This document shows positions 1 to 17,440 of a stretch of 64,000 nucleotides of DNA, piece after piece. Under the pieces are notes generated by a model. It was given only the letters and a program-made list of their open reading frames with translations. It had not been told where the DNA came from and did no database searches. The position numbers were made by a program, and so were the translations under genes. How positions within the stretch are numbered: position 1 is the first letter of the stretch; every line of letters begins with the position of its first letter. Source of the DNA: Arthrobacter celericrescens (GTDB lineage Bacteria; Actinomycetota; Actinomycetes; Actinomycetales; Micrococcaceae); assembly GCF_003614925.1 (NCBI RefSeq), contig NZ_QYLP01000101.1:62001-126000 (forward strand). The letters are read 5' to 3'.

Positions 1-156
<156 letters not shown>

Positions 157-194
157 GGCAGCGGCCGTTTTGGCACAACCCTGCTGAAACCCAC

Positions 195-320
195 CTACTG
201 CCGCCTGTTTGCCTGGCGGATCCTCTTCGCCCGGTCGATCTCATGCCGGAAATACTTGCGGCCCCACAGGAAACCGACGGCAACCACGGCCAGGACGGCA
301 AGCACAATCAGGAACTCCAC
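195..320 (-). CDS. Small single-TM membrane protein, 41 aa
   Basis: A 41-codon frame starts at GTG (320-318) and ends with TAG at 197-195. A clear Shine-Dalgarno, GAGAGAGGAG, lies about six bases upstream. The peptide is one hydrophobic helix (residues 3-20, ending in a Trp-Gly) followed by a very basic tail with many Arg and Lys. This predicts an inner-membrane anchor with the tail in the cytoplasm. It lies 64 bases downstream of the large membrane protein on the same strand and may be co-transcribed with it. I do not recognise the family and assign no function. Support is the strong ribosome binding site, the membrane-like composition and the unbroken frame. Confidence 0.6.
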   Translation of the reverse strand: MEFLIVLAVLAVVAVGFLWGRKYFRHEIDRAKRIRQANRRQ

Positions 321-384
321 GGATGACTCCTCTCTCCAGCAGTAACCGTATCAAGGGCCGGCCCGGTCCGCACCGCCGGGGCGT

Positions 385-3300
385 TCAGTCCTTGAGCTGG
401 CTGCCGGCGACGTCCTTGGTCCGGTTCAAGCGCCAGACTGCGAACCCGATGAGCGCCAGGGCCGTCAAGGCGAGCATGGCGAAGGCGTAGGAACGAAGCG
501 CCCACAAAACGCACAGGGCGACCCCCAGTGCACCCCACCAGGTGAAAGTCCGTGAGCTCAGCAGCAGCCCGGCAAGCAGCAGCAGGGCGTACCCGGCCAG
601 GATCCACAGTTGCCGGGCAGGTGTGCCTGACAGCAGGCTCGCCGCCGCGGACAACGTCAGCAGGACGGAACCAGCGATCAGCCAGGCCCGCCCGCTCGTC
701 CTCGCCGAGCGGATGTAGCACAGCATGGCTATAACGGCTCCGAGGACGACGTACCACTGCACCACCCAGAAGAAGTCCGGCACGCGCCCGTGCACAAAGA
801 GGAGCGAGCGCTGCACTGCGGCCACCACCAGGACCGAGCCCGCCTCGGCGCAGTTCCAGGCAAGCTTCCGGGGAACCTCCGCGACGGCGGCGGCCACGGC
901 CGCGGCCAGCAGGCACGCCCCGGTGAGCGCGGTTTCGTCGCGGAGCAGGCCGTCCAGTGCAGCCAGTCCCAGGCCCGCAGTGGCACCGGCCGCAAGGGAA
1001 ACCCGCCGCCAGGGCTGCCAGCGGATCGCGGGCAACCCTGCGCGGCAGAGCGTGTAAAGCAGGAACGCAGCACCTGCGCAGCCGTACAGCCAGGGCTGGA
1101 ACCCGGCCCAGGCTCCGTCGTCCCCATCTGGCAGCCCAACGCCCAGCATGCCTGCAGCCAGTGCCGTAGCTCCGGCAAGGGTGAGCGGAACCGCCGCGGC
1201 ATAGGCTGCCGGAACGCCTTCGACGTGCGAAGCTTCAAAGCACAGGAACGCGGCGAGCAGGACCGCAAGACCGAAGGCCGTCCACGACATCCCCGGCGAC
1301 ACAACGATGGCAGCGCCAGTGAACCCGGCCGCCGCGGCCAACCAGAACCACCGTTCACGCGGCGACGGGCCCGGCGCGAACCACAGCCTGGCGCCCATGG
1401 CCGCAAGGGCAAGGGCAAACAGGGTGAGGAGCATGCCTTCCTCCGTCAGGAACGGCGCGCCAAGCCATTCCCAGCCGTTCAACGGATGGTCCACGCCTGC
1501 GGCCCAGACGGCAGCGATTGCCGCCGGAACCGCGATGTACTCCGCTCCGCGCGCGGCTAGCCACCGGCTGGCGGCCAGCGCGCTGCACCCCAGCAGCAGG
1601 AACTCCAGCAGCAGGACCGAGCGTCCGCCGTCGTCGGGCTGCTGGGCGGCGTAGCCCAAGGGAAGCAGCGCCTGCGCGGCAAGGGTGATCCAGACGGCGG
1701 CCTGTTGGAAGGGGAAGGCATCAAGGCGCTTGCGCATGCCGTACCGGATCGCGTGCTGAAGCAGGAACACGGCCGCGAAGGTCAGCGACACCACGGTAGC
1801 CGAGGCGGAGATGTCGTGCGCAAGCACGCCGGCCAGGACCGCGGTGAGCACCCTGGCGGCGGCGAAATGGACGCCCTTGGCGGCACGCTGAACCGACGCC
1901 GGAACCATGACGGCACTGAAGACGGCGAAGACCGCCAGGATCAGTTCGAGCTCGTGGATCCTGCTTCCGCGGAGCGACAAGAGCAGCACGAGTGCGGCCG
2001 GGGCGAACACCGCGGCGCCGGCGTGCCGCCGAAGAACGAACCCCGCAGCCGCACCCGCCAGCGCCAAGGCGAGGCCGAAGGCGCCGGGCTGCCAACCCTC
2101 AGGTCCGGCAACGGCCAGGGCAACCCAGGCGCCCGCCATGAACAGCAGCACCGCCCCAGCCTCCGCCACGGCGACCGTCAGCTGCCTCCCGGATTTTGCC
2201 AACGCCGGAAGCAGCTGGATGCCGCACGCGACAAACGCGATGCTGGACAACTGCAGCGGTTCACCGGCCAGGTGGAAGCTGCCCCCGGCAGCCCGGTATT
2301 GCTGGTAGCCGGTGCACAACAGGAGGGTAAGGAGCACACGGGCGCACCACACGTACGCCTGCCGTTGCCATGCCCTTCCCAGCCGGAGCGCCTGGCCCAC
2401 GAAGTAGGCAAGGCCGAGGGCAAAGGCGAGGTTACCCCAGGCCAGCGGCAGTGCCGCGAAGGAGAACAGGTACGAGATGGTCATCACGGCCGGCGGCAGG
2501 ATTTCACGGATGCCGGGACGCCAGGCAGATGCCGCTCCGCCGCCGGGACCGGAACCCACGAGGTGGCCGGACTGCGCGGGACCCACGAGCAGGAAGCCGG
2601 CGACCGCCGCCGAGCCTGCGATCCCCAGGACGGCGACAGCGCTCACCTGCTGGTCCGCGGATGGATCGAACAGCCGCAGGACAGGGAGCAATCCCAGCGC
2701 CGCTGCCGCGAACCCCGCCAGGCTGGCGTCCGGTGCCAACAATGCCAACCGGGTCCGGACCGCGGCGGCATCAAGCAACAGCTGCGCCAGGCACGCACCG
2801 ATGAAGGCCAGTAGGACATATGCTGCCTTCTCCCTCGACGCCGGAAGGATTCCTGCTGCGAAGGCGGGAACCGCCAGCGTCAGGGCAATCCGGGCCGCAA
2901 GGACAAAACGGCCGCGGAACTCCGCGGCACCGGGAAGGAAGGCGCGCAGCAGCCAGGCCGCCGCAGCCCCGGCAAGCAGGGCCGACGTCGGGAATCCCCC
3001 GAGAGCCGGAACGAACGGAGCCACGGCAAGCAGCACCGCCGGCGGAAGGAACTCGGCGGGCCCCCGCAGCTTCCATGCCAAAGCAACGGCGCACGCAAGC
3101 GCCGCACCGAACGGAACGCCGAACGGGATCCCGGGATCGAACAACAGCGCGAGTGTCGCCAACAACGCAAGCGCAAGCTGTAGCCCGAAGGTGCACATGG
3201 CATCATGTTCCCAGTGCGGCCGGGACGGGAACCACCGGGACAGCGTAACCGGCCCGAAGGCCACCCCGAGGGCCTGGACGGCCACCACCAGCGACGCCAC

Positions 3301-4500
3301 GAACAGCGCGGCGGCCAGTCCCGCTCCGGCATCGGAAGCGGCGGCGCCCGCCGCAACCGTCAGGCAGGCCCGGGCGCCGTAGAAGTGCTGCAGCCGGAGC
3401 GGTGTCTTCCGGACAGCCGAGGCCAGTGCCAGGTAGAGCCCGCAGATCGCCATGACCAGGGCGTATTCTCCGCGCCCCAGCAGGTGCGGCACGCATGTCA
3501 CGGACAGCGCGACCAAAGGAACGACGGCAGGGTGCAGCACCTGCAGGGGCTTGAGGTATACGGACGGCACGCCCCGCAGCCCGGTCATGGTGGTGATGCC
3601 CAGGAGAACCGCCAGTCCGATCAGGCAGACGAAGTACCAGACCAGGGCACCTCCGAGCATGGAGACGCCCGACCATGCGGACGAGACCACGAAGGTCAGC
3701 GAGAGGTAGGCCAGCACACGGCTATCGAGCCGCACGGCCGCGAAAACATAGGCCACAGTCCCGGCGAGGGACGTCACCAACCACGCCGAGGGCCCGTGGT
3801 GGAGCACGAAGTTGTACATGGCGAGACCGGTGACGGGAAGGAGTGCCAAACCGGTTCCGGTGAAGGCAAGTGCGGCGGGCCGGAGCCGGGGAATCCTTGC
3901 TTCGAGGACGAAACCGCCGGCATACAACAGCACCGTAATGGCCCAAACGCCTGCGAAGCGAAGGGCTGCGGGCAGGCCGGAGCCGATGAACAAGGCCGCG
4001 GACGCGAGCAGCAGGAGGCTGGCGACGTACAGGGTGATGTTGATGTTCTGCCGGTCGCGTTTCTCCTTGCGGGCAGCTGCTGCAGCCCGTTCCGCTGCGG
4101 TCAGTGGCGCCGGCCTGCGCGGCTGCGTCTGCTGCGGCGGCGTCCGCTGCGAGGGCGGACGCACCGGGCCGGGAACCGTTCGTGTGGCAGGCGGAGCAGC
4201 CGGACGGAGCGGGGGCTGCGCTGCAGGGACGGCAGCGGAAGGACCGGACATGGCGGCCTGCGGCCGGGCCTGCGGAGTGGACCCGGCGGCCGCCCCGGTG
4301 TGGCCGAAGCGGGACGCGGCATCCTGCCACCCCGCGTAGTGCCCTGCCAGGTACCCGGCACGGTAGCGCTCCTCCCCCGCATGCGGGGACGGCGCTCCCT
4401 TCCGCTTTCCCTTGGCGAAGCCGCTGGAGTACCCGGCGGCGCCCGCGATCACCAGCAGTATGAAGACCCCGAACCATGCATTGGCCAGAACACCGGACAT
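385..4500 (-). CDS. Very large polytopic membrane protein, 1371 aa, unknown function
   Basis: The frame has three parts. Residues 7-26 form an N-terminal membrane anchor. Residues 27-152 are a polar, Pro/Ala/Arg-rich stretch with a YRAGYLAGHYAGW patch and a basic end. From about residue 154 to the C-terminus there is an almost unbroken run of hydrophobic segments, probably more than 30 helices separated by short loops. I chose the ATG at 4500-4498 because AGAGGGG sits seven bases upstream; a further in-frame ATG at 4527 lacks a good site. There is no ABC, transporter or enzyme motif that I recognise. It resembles the large DUF2157/DUF2339-like multi-TM proteins of actinobacteria only in general form. 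Third-position G/C bias is typical of the genome, so it is a resident gene. Function unknown. Confidence 0.85.
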   Translation of the reverse strand: MSGVLANAWFGVFILLVIAGAAGYSSGFAKGKRKGAPSPHAGEERYRAGYLAGHYAGWQDAASRFGHTGAAAGSTPQARPQAAMSGPSAAVPAAQPPLRPAAPPATRTVPGPVRPPSQRTPPQQTQPRRPAPLTAAERAAAAARKEKRDRQNINITLYVASLLLLASAALFIGSGLPAALRFAGVWAITVLLYAGGFVLEARIPRLRPAALAFTGTGLALLPVTGLAMYNFVLHHGPSAWLVTSLAGTVAYVFAAVRLDSRVLAYLSLTFVVSSAWSGVSMLGGALVWYFVCLIGLAVLLGITTMTGLRGVPSVYLKPLQVLHPAVVPLVALSVTCVPHLLGRGEYALVMAICGLYLALASAVRKTPLRLQHFYGARACLTVAAGAAASDAGAGLAAALFVASLVVAVQALGVAFGPVTLSRWFPSRPHWEHDAMCTFGLQLALALLATLALLFDPGIPFGVPFGAALACAVALAWKLRGPAEFLPPAVLLAVAPFVPALGGFPTSALLAGAAAAWLLRAFLPGAAEFRGRFVLAARIALTLAVPAFAAGILPASREKAAYVLLAFIGACLAQLLLDAAAVRTRLALLAPDASLAGFAAAALGLLPVLRLFDPSADQQVSAVAVLGIAGSAAVAGFLLVGPAQSGHLVGSGPGGGAASAWRPGIREILPPAVMTISYLFSFAALPLAWGNLAFALGLAYFVGQALRLGRAWQRQAYVWCARVLLTLLLCTGYQQYRAAGGSFHLAGEPLQLSSIAFVACGIQLLPALAKSGRQLTVAVAEAGAVLLFMAGAWVALAVAGPEGWQPGAFGLALALAGAAAGFVLRRHAGAAVFAPAALVLLLSLRGSRIHELELILAVFAVFSAVMVPASVQRAAKGVHFAAARVLTAVLAGVLAHDISASATVVSLTFAAVFLLQHAIRYGMRKRLDAFPFQQAAVWITLAAQALLPLGYAAQQPDDGGRSVLLLEFLLLGCSALAASRWLAARGAEYIAVPAAIAAVWAAGVDHPLNGWEWLGAPFLTEEGMLLTLFALALAAMGARLWFAPGPSPRERWFWLAAAAGFTGAAIVVSPGMSWTAFGLAVLLAAFLCFEASHVEGVPAAYAAAVPLTLAGATALAAGMLGVGLPDGDDGAWAGFQPWLYGCAGAAFLLYTLCRAGLPAIRWQPWRRVSLAAGATAGLGLAALDGLLRDETALTGACLLAAAVAAAVAEVPRKLAWNCAEAGSVLVVAAVQRSLLFVHGRVPDFFWVVQWYVVLGAVIAMLCYIRSARTSGRAWLIAGSVLLTLSAAASLLSGTPARQLWILAGYALLLLAGLLLSSRTFTWWGALGVALCVLWALRSYAFAMLALTALALIGFAVWRLNRTKDVAGSQLKD

Positions 4501-4572
4501 CGCTACGCCCCTCTGTCCGCGGCGCACTCTTCCGGCACCGCTTTAATCCATTCGATTGAATAATCGTAGCAA

Positions 4573-4608
4573 AAGAGAACCCCGCCGCGTAAGCGACGGG
4601 GTTCTCTT
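4573..4608. terminator. Terminator hairpin downstream of tuf
   Basis: A 12-bp perfect stem (4573-4584 with 4597-4608) plus three inner pairs round a GTAA loop. On the minus strand a T-rich run follows (TTCTCTTTTGC), as in an intrinsic terminator of the tuf transcript. It may also serve the opposite strand. Confidence 0.8.
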
Positions 4609-4663
4609 CAGGTTCTTGGCCAAGCGGCGTGCGCCGGGCCTCCTACCGATCTACAAGCAGAAA

Positions 4664-5854
4664 CTACTTGATGATCTTGGTAACACGTCCCGAACCAACG
4701 GTGCGGCCACCTTCGCGGATTGCGAAGCCGAGGCCCTCTTCCATGGCGATGGGCTGGATGAGCTCAACGGTCATCTCAGTGTTGTCGCCCGGCATGACCA
4801 TTTCGGTGCCCTCGGGGAGGGTGATGACGCCGGTCACGTCGGTGGTGCGGAAGTAGAACTGCGGGCGGTAGTTCGAGTAGAACGGGTTGTGGCGTCCGCC
4901 TTCGTCCTTGGAAAGGATGTAGACGTTTGCCTCGAAGTCGGTGTGCGGGGTGATGGAACCCGGCTTGACGACAACCTGGCCGCGCTCGACATCGTCGCGC
5001 TTCAGACCACGGAGCAGGAGGCCACAGTTTTCGCCGGCCCATGCTTCGTCGAGCTGCTTGTGGAACATCTCGATACCGGTAACGGTGGTCTTCTGGATCG
5101 GGCGGATACCGACGATCTCAACTTCGGAGTTGATGGCGAGGGTGCCACGCTCGGCGCGGCCCGTAACAACGGTGCCACGGCCGGTGATGGTGAAGACGTC
5201 TTCGATCGGCATCAGGAACGGCTTGTCGCGGTCACGAACCGGGTCCGGAACGGACTCGTCGACAGCTTCCATCAGGTCCTCAACGGACTTGACCCAAACC
5301 GGGTCGCCTTCGAGGGCCTTCAGGCCGGAAACGCGGATGACGGGAGCGTCGTCGCCGTCGAAGCCCTGGGAGCTGAGCAGCTCGCGAACTTCCATTTCCA
5401 CGAGGTCGAGGAGTTCCTCGTCCTCAACCATGTCGGACTTGTTCAGCGCGACCAGCAGGTAGGGAACACCAACCTGGCGGGCGAGCAGGACGTGCTCGCG
5501 GGTCTGAGCCATCGGGCCGTCGGTAGCGGCAACCACGAGGATTGCGCCGTCCATCTGGGCAGCACCGGTGATCATGTTCTTGATGTAGTCAGCGTGACCC
5601 GGGGCGTCCACGTGTGCGTAGTGGCGCTTTTCGGTCTGGTACTCAACGTGGGAGATGTTGATGGTGATACCACGCTGGCGCTCTTCCGGAGCAGAGTCGA
5701 TCGACGCGAAGTCGCGCTGCTCGTTGAGAGTCGGGTACTTGTCGTACAGCACCTTGGAAATGGCGGCAGTCAGCGTCGTCTTACCGTGGTCAACGTGACC
5801 GATGGTGCCGATGTTGACGTGCGGCTTAGTCCGCTCGAACTTTGCCTTTGCCAC
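4664..5854 (-). CDS. tuf: Elongation factor Tu
   Basis: A 396-residue EF-Tu, full length for the family. It brings aminoacyl-tRNA to the ribosomal A site in a GTP-dependent way. The G1 motif GHVDHGKT is at residues 19-26, followed by DAPGHADY (G3) and NKSD (G4), then the two beta-barrel domains ending in VTKIIK. The start is GTG at 5854 with GGAGGA four bases upstream. It follows fusA with a 232-base gap that contains its own promoter candidate. It can therefore be expressed with the str operon (rpsL-rpsG-fusA-tuf) and separately. A strong hairpin terminator follows. Confidence 0.98.
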   Translation of the reverse strand: MAKAKFERTKPHVNIGTIGHVDHGKTTLTAAISKVLYDKYPTLNEQRDFASIDSAPEERQRGITINISHVEYQTEKRHYAHVDAPGHADYIKNMITGAAQMDGAILVVAATDGPMAQTREHVLLARQVGVPYLLVALNKSDMVEDEELLDLVEMEVRELLSSQGFDGDDAPVIRVSGLKALEGDPVWVKSVEDLMEAVDESVPDPVRDRDKPFLMPIEDVFTITGRGTVVTGRAERGTLAINSEVEIVGIRPIQKTTVTGIEMFHKQLDEAWAGENCGLLLRGLKRDDVERGQVVVKPGSITPHTDFEANVYILSKDEGGRHNPFYSNYRPQFYFRTTDVTGVITLPEGTEMVMPGDNTEMTVELIQPIAMEEGLGFAIREGGRTVGSGRVTKIIK

Positions 5855-5922
5855 AGGTTCCTCCTAGAACGATTTCAAGTGACGTGCTCCTCAACCGCGC
5901 TTTTCGCGGCAGAACTTCAGCA

Positions 5923-5952
5923 AGTCTACTTGGGGGCTTTGGTTTTGGTGAA
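5923..5952 (-). promoter_or_regulatory. Candidate tuf promoter
   Basis: On the minus strand, -35 TTCACC (5952-5947), an 18-base spacer and -10 TAGACT (5928-5923), about 70 bases before the tuf GTG. The same -10 hexamer occurs before rpsL. This fits a separate tuf promoter inside the fusA-tuf gap; it is inferred from sequence only. Confidence 0.5.
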
Positions 5953-6086
5953 ATTTTCAGATCCGCGGACCGAAATCGGTCCCCGGACCCAATGATGCAG
6001 GGCCGGTCCGGAGCCTGGACCACGGCCCGGCCGCTGCATCGGATGCGTTGCCTGGCGGCAGGCACCCTTGGTTTTTCCGAAGCTGA

Positions 6087-8201
6087 TTACTCGCCGCGGG
6101 TCTTCTGGATGATCTCGTCGGCAACAGCCTTCGGGACCTCCGCGTAGCTGTCGAAGGTCATCGAGTACACGGCACGGCCCTGGGTCTTGGAACGCAGGTC
6201 GCCGATGTAACCGAACATCTCGGACAGCGGAACGTTGGCACGGACAACCTTCACGCCCGCAGCATCTTCCATGGACTGGATCATGCCACGACGGGAGTTG
6301 AGGTCACCGATGACATCGCCCATGTACTCCTCGGGAGTACGGACCTCGACGGACATGAGCGGCTCGAGGAGCACCGGGTTGGCCTTGCGGGCACCTTCCT
6401 TGAACACCTGGGAACCGGCGATCTTGAACGCCATTTCCGAGGAGTCGACGTCGTGGTAAGCGCCGTCGATCAGGGTTGCACGCACGCCCACCATCGGGTA
6501 GCCGGCGAGGATACCGAACTGCATGGCGTCCTGGATACCGGCGTCGACCGAAGGAATGTATTCGCGCGGAATACGGCCACCGGTGACGGCATTCTTGAAC
6601 TCGTAGAACTCGCCGTCGGTGGTGTCCATCGGCTCGAAGGAAACCTGCACCTTTGCGAACTGACCGGAACCACCGGTCTGCTTCTTGTGGGTGTAGTCGA
6701 CCTTCTCGACAGCCTTCTTGATGGTTTCGCGGTACGCAACCTGCGGCTTGCCGACGTTTGCCTCGACCTTGAATTCGCGGCGCATGCGGTCCACCAGGAT
6801 GTCCAGGTGGAGCTCGCCCATGCCGGCGATGACGGTCTGGCCGGTCTCTTCGTTGAGGGAGACCTGGAAGGTCGGGTCCTCAGCGGAGAGCTTCTGGATG
6901 GCCGTGGAGAGCTTCTCCTGGTCACCCTTCGAGTTCGGCTCGATTGCCACCGAGATCACGGGCTCCGGGAAGCTCATGGACTCGAGGACGATCTGGTTCT
7001 GCGGATCGCACAGGGTGTCACCGGTGGTGGTGTCCTTCAGGCCGATCGCTGCGTAGATGTGGCCGGCGGTAGCGCCCTCAACAGGCATTTCCTTGTTGGC
7101 GTGCATCTGGAACAGCTTGCCGATGCGTTCCTTCTTGCCCTTGGTGGAGTTGACCACCTGGGCGCCGGCTTCGACGTGACCGGAGTACACGCGGACGAAG
7201 GTCAGCTGGCCGAAGAACGGGTGCGCGGCAATCTTGAACGCCAGGGCGGAGAACGGCTCGTCAGCGCTGGGCTTACGGACCAGTTCCTCTTCCTCGTTGC
7301 GCGGGTTGTGGCCGATCATTGCCGGAACGTCAAGCGGGTTCGGCAGGAAGTCCACAACGGCGTCGAGCATGGGCTGCACACCGCGGTTCTTGAAGGCGGA
7401 ACCACAGAAGACCGGGTAGATCTCGGAGTTGACGGTCATCTTGCGGATGCCGGCCTTGAGTTCCTCGAGACTGATTTCTTCGCCCTCGAGGTACTTCTCC
7501 ATGAGTTCCTCGGAAGACTCGGCAACAGCCTCAACGAGCTGTGCGCGGTATTCCTCGGCCTTTTCCTTCAGGTCGGCGGGGATTTCCTGGACCTCGTAGG
7601 AGGCACCCATGGTCACGTCACCCTTGGCATCGCCGGGCCACACCAGGGCGCGCATTTCGAGCAGGTCGACGACGCCGATGAAGTCGTTCTCGGAACCGAT
7701 CGGCAGCTGCATGACCAGCGGCTTGGCACCGAGGCGGGAGATGATGGTGTCCACGGTGAAGTAGAAGTCCGCACCGAGCTTGTCCATCTTGTTGACGAAG
7801 CAGATACGCGGAACGTTGTACTTGTCAGCCTGGCGCCACACGGTCTCGGACTGCGGCTCCACACCTTCCTTGCCATCGAAGACGGCAACAGCACCGTCGA
7901 GGACGCGCAGGGAGCGCTCAACCTCAACGGTGAAGTCAACGTGGCCGGGGGTGTCGATGATGTTGATCTGGTTCTTGTTCCAGAAACAGGTCACGGCGGC
8001 AGACGTGATGGTGATGCCGCGTTCCTTTTCCTGTTCCATCCAGTCGGTCGTCGAAGCGCCGTCGTGCGTTTCGCCGATCTTGTGGTTCACACCCGTGTAG
8101 AACAGGATGCGCTCGGTAGTGGTGGTTTTACCGGCATCGATGTGCGCCATGATGCCGATGTTGCGGACCTTGTTAAGGTCGGTAAGCACGTCCTGTGCCA
8201 C
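6087..8201 (-). CDS. fusA: Elongation factor G
   Basis: A 704-residue EF-G, the normal length. It drives ribosomal translocation and, with RRF, ribosome recycling. AHIDAGKT (G1) is at residues 19-26, DTPGHVDF (G3) and NKMD (G4) follow, and the C-terminal domains IV and V are complete. The start is GTG at 8201, with GGGAG five bases upstream. It follows rpsG in the order rpsL-rpsG-fusA-tuf, the conserved str operon. A GC-rich hairpin lies in the rpsG-fusA gap, but no terminator features are seen, so co-transcription is expected. Confidence 0.98.
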   Translation of the reverse strand: MAQDVLTDLNKVRNIGIMAHIDAGKTTTTERILFYTGVNHKIGETHDGASTTDWMEQEKERGITITSAAVTCFWNKNQINIIDTPGHVDFTVEVERSLRVLDGAVAVFDGKEGVEPQSETVWRQADKYNVPRICFVNKMDKLGADFYFTVDTIISRLGAKPLVMQLPIGSENDFIGVVDLLEMRALVWPGDAKGDVTMGASYEVQEIPADLKEKAEEYRAQLVEAVAESSEELMEKYLEGEEISLEELKAGIRKMTVNSEIYPVFCGSAFKNRGVQPMLDAVVDFLPNPLDVPAMIGHNPRNEEEELVRKPSADEPFSALAFKIAAHPFFGQLTFVRVYSGHVEAGAQVVNSTKGKKERIGKLFQMHANKEMPVEGATAGHIYAAIGLKDTTTGDTLCDPQNQIVLESMSFPEPVISVAIEPNSKGDQEKLSTAIQKLSAEDPTFQVSLNEETGQTVIAGMGELHLDILVDRMRREFKVEANVGKPQVAYRETIKKAVEKVDYTHKKQTGGSGQFAKVQVSFEPMDTTDGEFYEFKNAVTGGRIPREYIPSVDAGIQDAMQFGILAGYPMVGVRATLIDGAYHDVDSSEMAFKIAGSQVFKEGARKANPVLLEPLMSVEVRTPEEYMGDVIGDLNSRRGMIQSMEDAAGVKVVRANVPLSEMFGYIGDLRSKTQGRAVYSMTFDSYAEVPKAVADEIIQKTRGE

Positions 8202-8232
8202 GGGGTCTCCCTTTCGGATGGACTACGCGTGC

Positions 8233-8259
8233 GCCGCCGGCTCGGTGAGAGCCGGCGGC
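8233..8259 (-). other. GC-rich hairpin in the rpsG-fusA gap
   Basis: An 11-bp perfect stem (8233-8243 with 8249-8259) round a five-base loop between rpsG and fusA. No T run follows on the minus strand, so it is unlikely to be an efficient terminator. It could stabilise or mark a processing point in the str mRNA (inference). Confidence 0.5.
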
Positions 8260-8270
8260 GAACGGAAGTA

Positions 8271-8741
8271 TTACCAGCGGTAGTGGGCGAAGGCCTTGTT
8301 GGACTCGGCCATCTTGTGGGTGTCTTCGCGACGCTTCACAGCGGCACCGAGACCGTTGGAGGCATCCAGGATTTCGTTCTGGAGGCGCTCGGTCATGGTC
8401 TTCTCGCGGCGGGCCTTGGAGTAACCCACCAGCCAACGCAGAGCCAGGGCGGTGGAGCGGCCCGGCTTGACCTCGACGGGAACCTGGTAGGTGGCGCCAC
8501 CGACGCGGCGGGAGCGGACCTCGAGGGAAGGCTTGACGTTGTCCATGGCCTTCTTCAGAGCGGCAACGGGGTCGCCGCCGGTCTTGGCGCGGGCGCCCTC
8601 AAGAGCACCGTAGACGATGCGCTCTGCAGTGGACTTCTTGCCGTCGATCAGGACCTTGTTGATCAGCTGGGTGACCAACGGGGAGCCGTAGACGGGATCG
8701 GAAACGAGCGGCCGCTTGGGGGCCGGACCCTTGCGAGGCAT
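8271..8741 (-). CDS. rpsG: 30S ribosomal protein S7
   Basis: A 156-residue S7, full length. It nucleates assembly of the 3' major domain of 16S rRNA and lines the E site. The N-terminus [10 protein letters not shown] and the internal NVKP and [11 protein letters not shown] stretches are typical, with the C-terminal end AFAHYRW. The ATG at 8741 lies one base after the rpsL stop, so the two are translationally coupled. In many bacteria S7 represses its own operon; no such site was identified here. Confidence 0.97.
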   Translation of the reverse strand: MPRKGPAPKRPLVSDPVYGSPLVTQLINKVLIDGKKSTAERIVYGALEGARAKTGGDPVAALKKAMDNVKPSLEVRSRRVGGATYQVPVEVKPGRSTALALRWLVGYSKARREKTMTERLQNEILDASNGLGAAVKRREDTHKMAESNKAFAHYRW

Positions 8742-8742
8742 A

Positions 8743-9117
8743 TTACTTCTTCTCCATCTTTGCGCCGTAGCGGCTGCGGGCCTGCTTGCGGTTCTTCACA
8801 CCCTGGGTGTCGAGTGCACCACGGACGATCTTGTAGCGGACACCCGGGAGGTCCTTAACACGACCACCGCGGACGAGCACGATGGAGTGCTCCTGCAGGT
8901 TGTGGCCAACACCGGGGATGTAGGCGGTAACTTCCACGCCACCGTTCAGGCGCACACGTGCGACCTTACGAAGGGCCGAGTTCGGCTTCTTCGGGGTGGT
9001 GGTGTAAACGCGGGTGCAAACACCGCGGCGCATCGGGCTGCCCTTCAGCGCGGGAGCCTTGGTCTTGGAGACCTTCGGCGTGCGGCCCTTGCGGACCAGC
9101 TGGTTAATCGTAGGCAC
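8743..9117 (-). CDS. rpsL: 30S ribosomal protein S12
   Basis: The true product is 124 residues starting at GTG 9117, which reads [15 protein letters not shown] lies nine bases upstream, and any longer frame to 9342 only extends through the leader. S12 sits at the decoding centre. Lys43 and Lys88, where streptomycin-resistance changes usually occur, are both the wild-type Lys (in TPKKPNS and GRVKDLPG). First gene of the str operon rpsL-rpsG-fusA-tuf. Confidence 0.96.
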   Translation of the reverse strand: MPTINQLVRKGRTPKVSKTKAPALKGSPMRRGVCTRVYTTTPKKPNSALRKVARVRLNGGVEVTAYIPGVGHNLQEHSIVLVRGGRVKDLPGVRYKIVRGALDTQGVKNRKQARSRYGAKMEKK

Positions 9118-9357
9118 TTTCGTGTTCTCCGTAATTTGATCTCTGCCTCCGCGCCAGGCGCCAGCCTGGGGTGCGGAAGCTTTGGCGTTGCTCATGCAGC
9201 TTCCGGCCCCGAAGGTCCGATGGGCGTGCAAAAGTGCGGCATTCGTTGCGCAAGTTGCCCGCAACCCGGAAACAGGCTCCACCCGGACATCATGAGAACA
9301 AAACCAAAATGATGCCGCGGCGGCCTTCATCCACTGCCACACAGAACAATTACGAAA

Positions 9358-9387
9358 AGTCTAGCATGGCTTGCCGAGCCGCCTTAA
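9358..9387 (-). promoter_or_regulatory. Candidate str operon promoter
   Basis: On the minus strand, -35-like TTAAGG (9387-9382), an 18-base spacer and -10 TAGACT (9363-9358), about 240 bases before rpsL. The -10 is identical to that of tuf; the -35 is weak. Apart from this and two hairpins, I see nothing coding in the 401-base stretch 9118-9518. Confidence 0.45.
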
Positions 9388-9391
9388 AACG

Positions 9392-9429
9392 GTGTACGAC
9401 GGCGGCGGGAGGCTGCCGCCGTCGTACAC
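9392..9429. other. Second hairpin between rpoC and the str operon
   Basis: A 15-bp perfect inverted repeat (9392-9406 with 9415-9429) with an eight-base loop, just downstream of the main rpoC terminator. It may act as a back-up terminator or as a barrier just upstream of the str promoter. No T run follows. Confidence 0.55.
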
Positions 9430-9449
9430 GTACCGCGCGGCGGACGCAG

Positions 9450-9484
9450 GGAGGCCCCCGCATCCGGTGGATGCGGGGGCCTCC
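9450..9484. terminator. Terminator hairpin downstream of rpoC
   Basis: A 16-bp perfect GC-rich stem (9450-9465 with 9469-9484) and a three-base loop, 35 bases after the rpoC stop codon. The downstream T run on the minus strand is poor, as is common in actinobacteria. Confidence 0.7.
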
Positions 9485-9518
9485 TTACTTGCCCAACAGG
9501 CGTGGTTCAGGCTTCCGC

Positions 9519-13418
<3,900 letters not shown>

Positions 13419-13481
13419 GTGGTCCCTGTTCTCTCTTGTTCTCTAAGTTCTGAAGTCTTGTTCTACGGAAAGAGGAGGAGC

Positions 13482-13508
13482 GCGACGGCGGCGGGAGGCC
13501 GCCGTCGC
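13482..13508 (-). other. GC-rich hairpin in the rpoB-rpoC gap
   Basis: An 11-bp perfect stem (13482-13492 with 13498-13508) with the loop GGGAG on the plus strand, between the rpoB stop and the rpoC ribosome binding site. It has no T run and resembles the hairpin after rpoC (shared GACGGCGGC arm). It may be an RNA processing or stability element (inference). Confidence 0.5.
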
Positions 13509-13515
13509 CGGCTCA

Positions 13516-17037
<3,522 letters not shown>

Positions 17038-17275
17038 GAGGGATCCTTCCACAGACCTTCAGGCGTTTTCAGATCTCCCCCGTTTGTTTCCCACGGGCAA
17101 AAGTCCGCAGGGCACCAATCCGGTTCCGCTATATGACCCGGGCCTCCGCCGGCCGTGATTTGCCTGGTCAAAGGCACGTCAATGGCGCAGCTGAGAGGTA
17201 AAGCCCACCGCTATATGAAGGCTGAAGGTTAACAGGGAAGACGCAAATATCCACAATACGGCAAATCGCCCTACG

Positions 17276-17304
17276 TGTCTACCCCACTTCCCCGCCGATT
17301 GCAA
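17276..17304 (-). promoter_or_regulatory. Candidate rpoB promoter
   Basis: Minus strand: -35 TTGCAA (17304-17299), a 17-base spacer and -10 TAGACA (17281-17276). It would give a leader of roughly 230 bases. Two further TATAGC hexamers (near 17150 and 17210) could be alternative -10 elements. The 403-base divergent region 17038-17440 otherwise holds no gene that I can support. Confidence 0.4.
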
Positions 17305-17373
17305 GCAAGGTTGCCGCAGGCACCTACCAAGCGCCCCCGGCGGGTTGCCGGAATGGACCACAGGTTCCCAGCG

Positions 17374-17404
17374 TTGACATTGTGAGGCACACCATGCGTT
17401 GTAG
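17374..17404 (+). promoter_or_regulatory. Candidate promoter of the thiolase gene
   Basis: A perfect -35 TTGACA (17374-17379), a long 19-base spacer and a weak -10-like TTGTAG (17399-17404), 36 bases before the ATG. It is divergent from the rpoB promoter. Confidence 0.35.
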
Positions 17405-17440
17405 CCTTGGCTCACTGGTTTCCTGAACGGAAGAGAGAAA

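Noticed and set aside
1705-2814. A 369-codon plus-strand frame inside the large membrane protein
   Set aside because: Low-complexity Arg/Gly/Gln composition typical of antisense frames; no start signal.
6453-8858. An 801-codon open frame opposite fusA and rpsG
   Set aside because: Antisense shadow of two certain genes; no recognisable motif.
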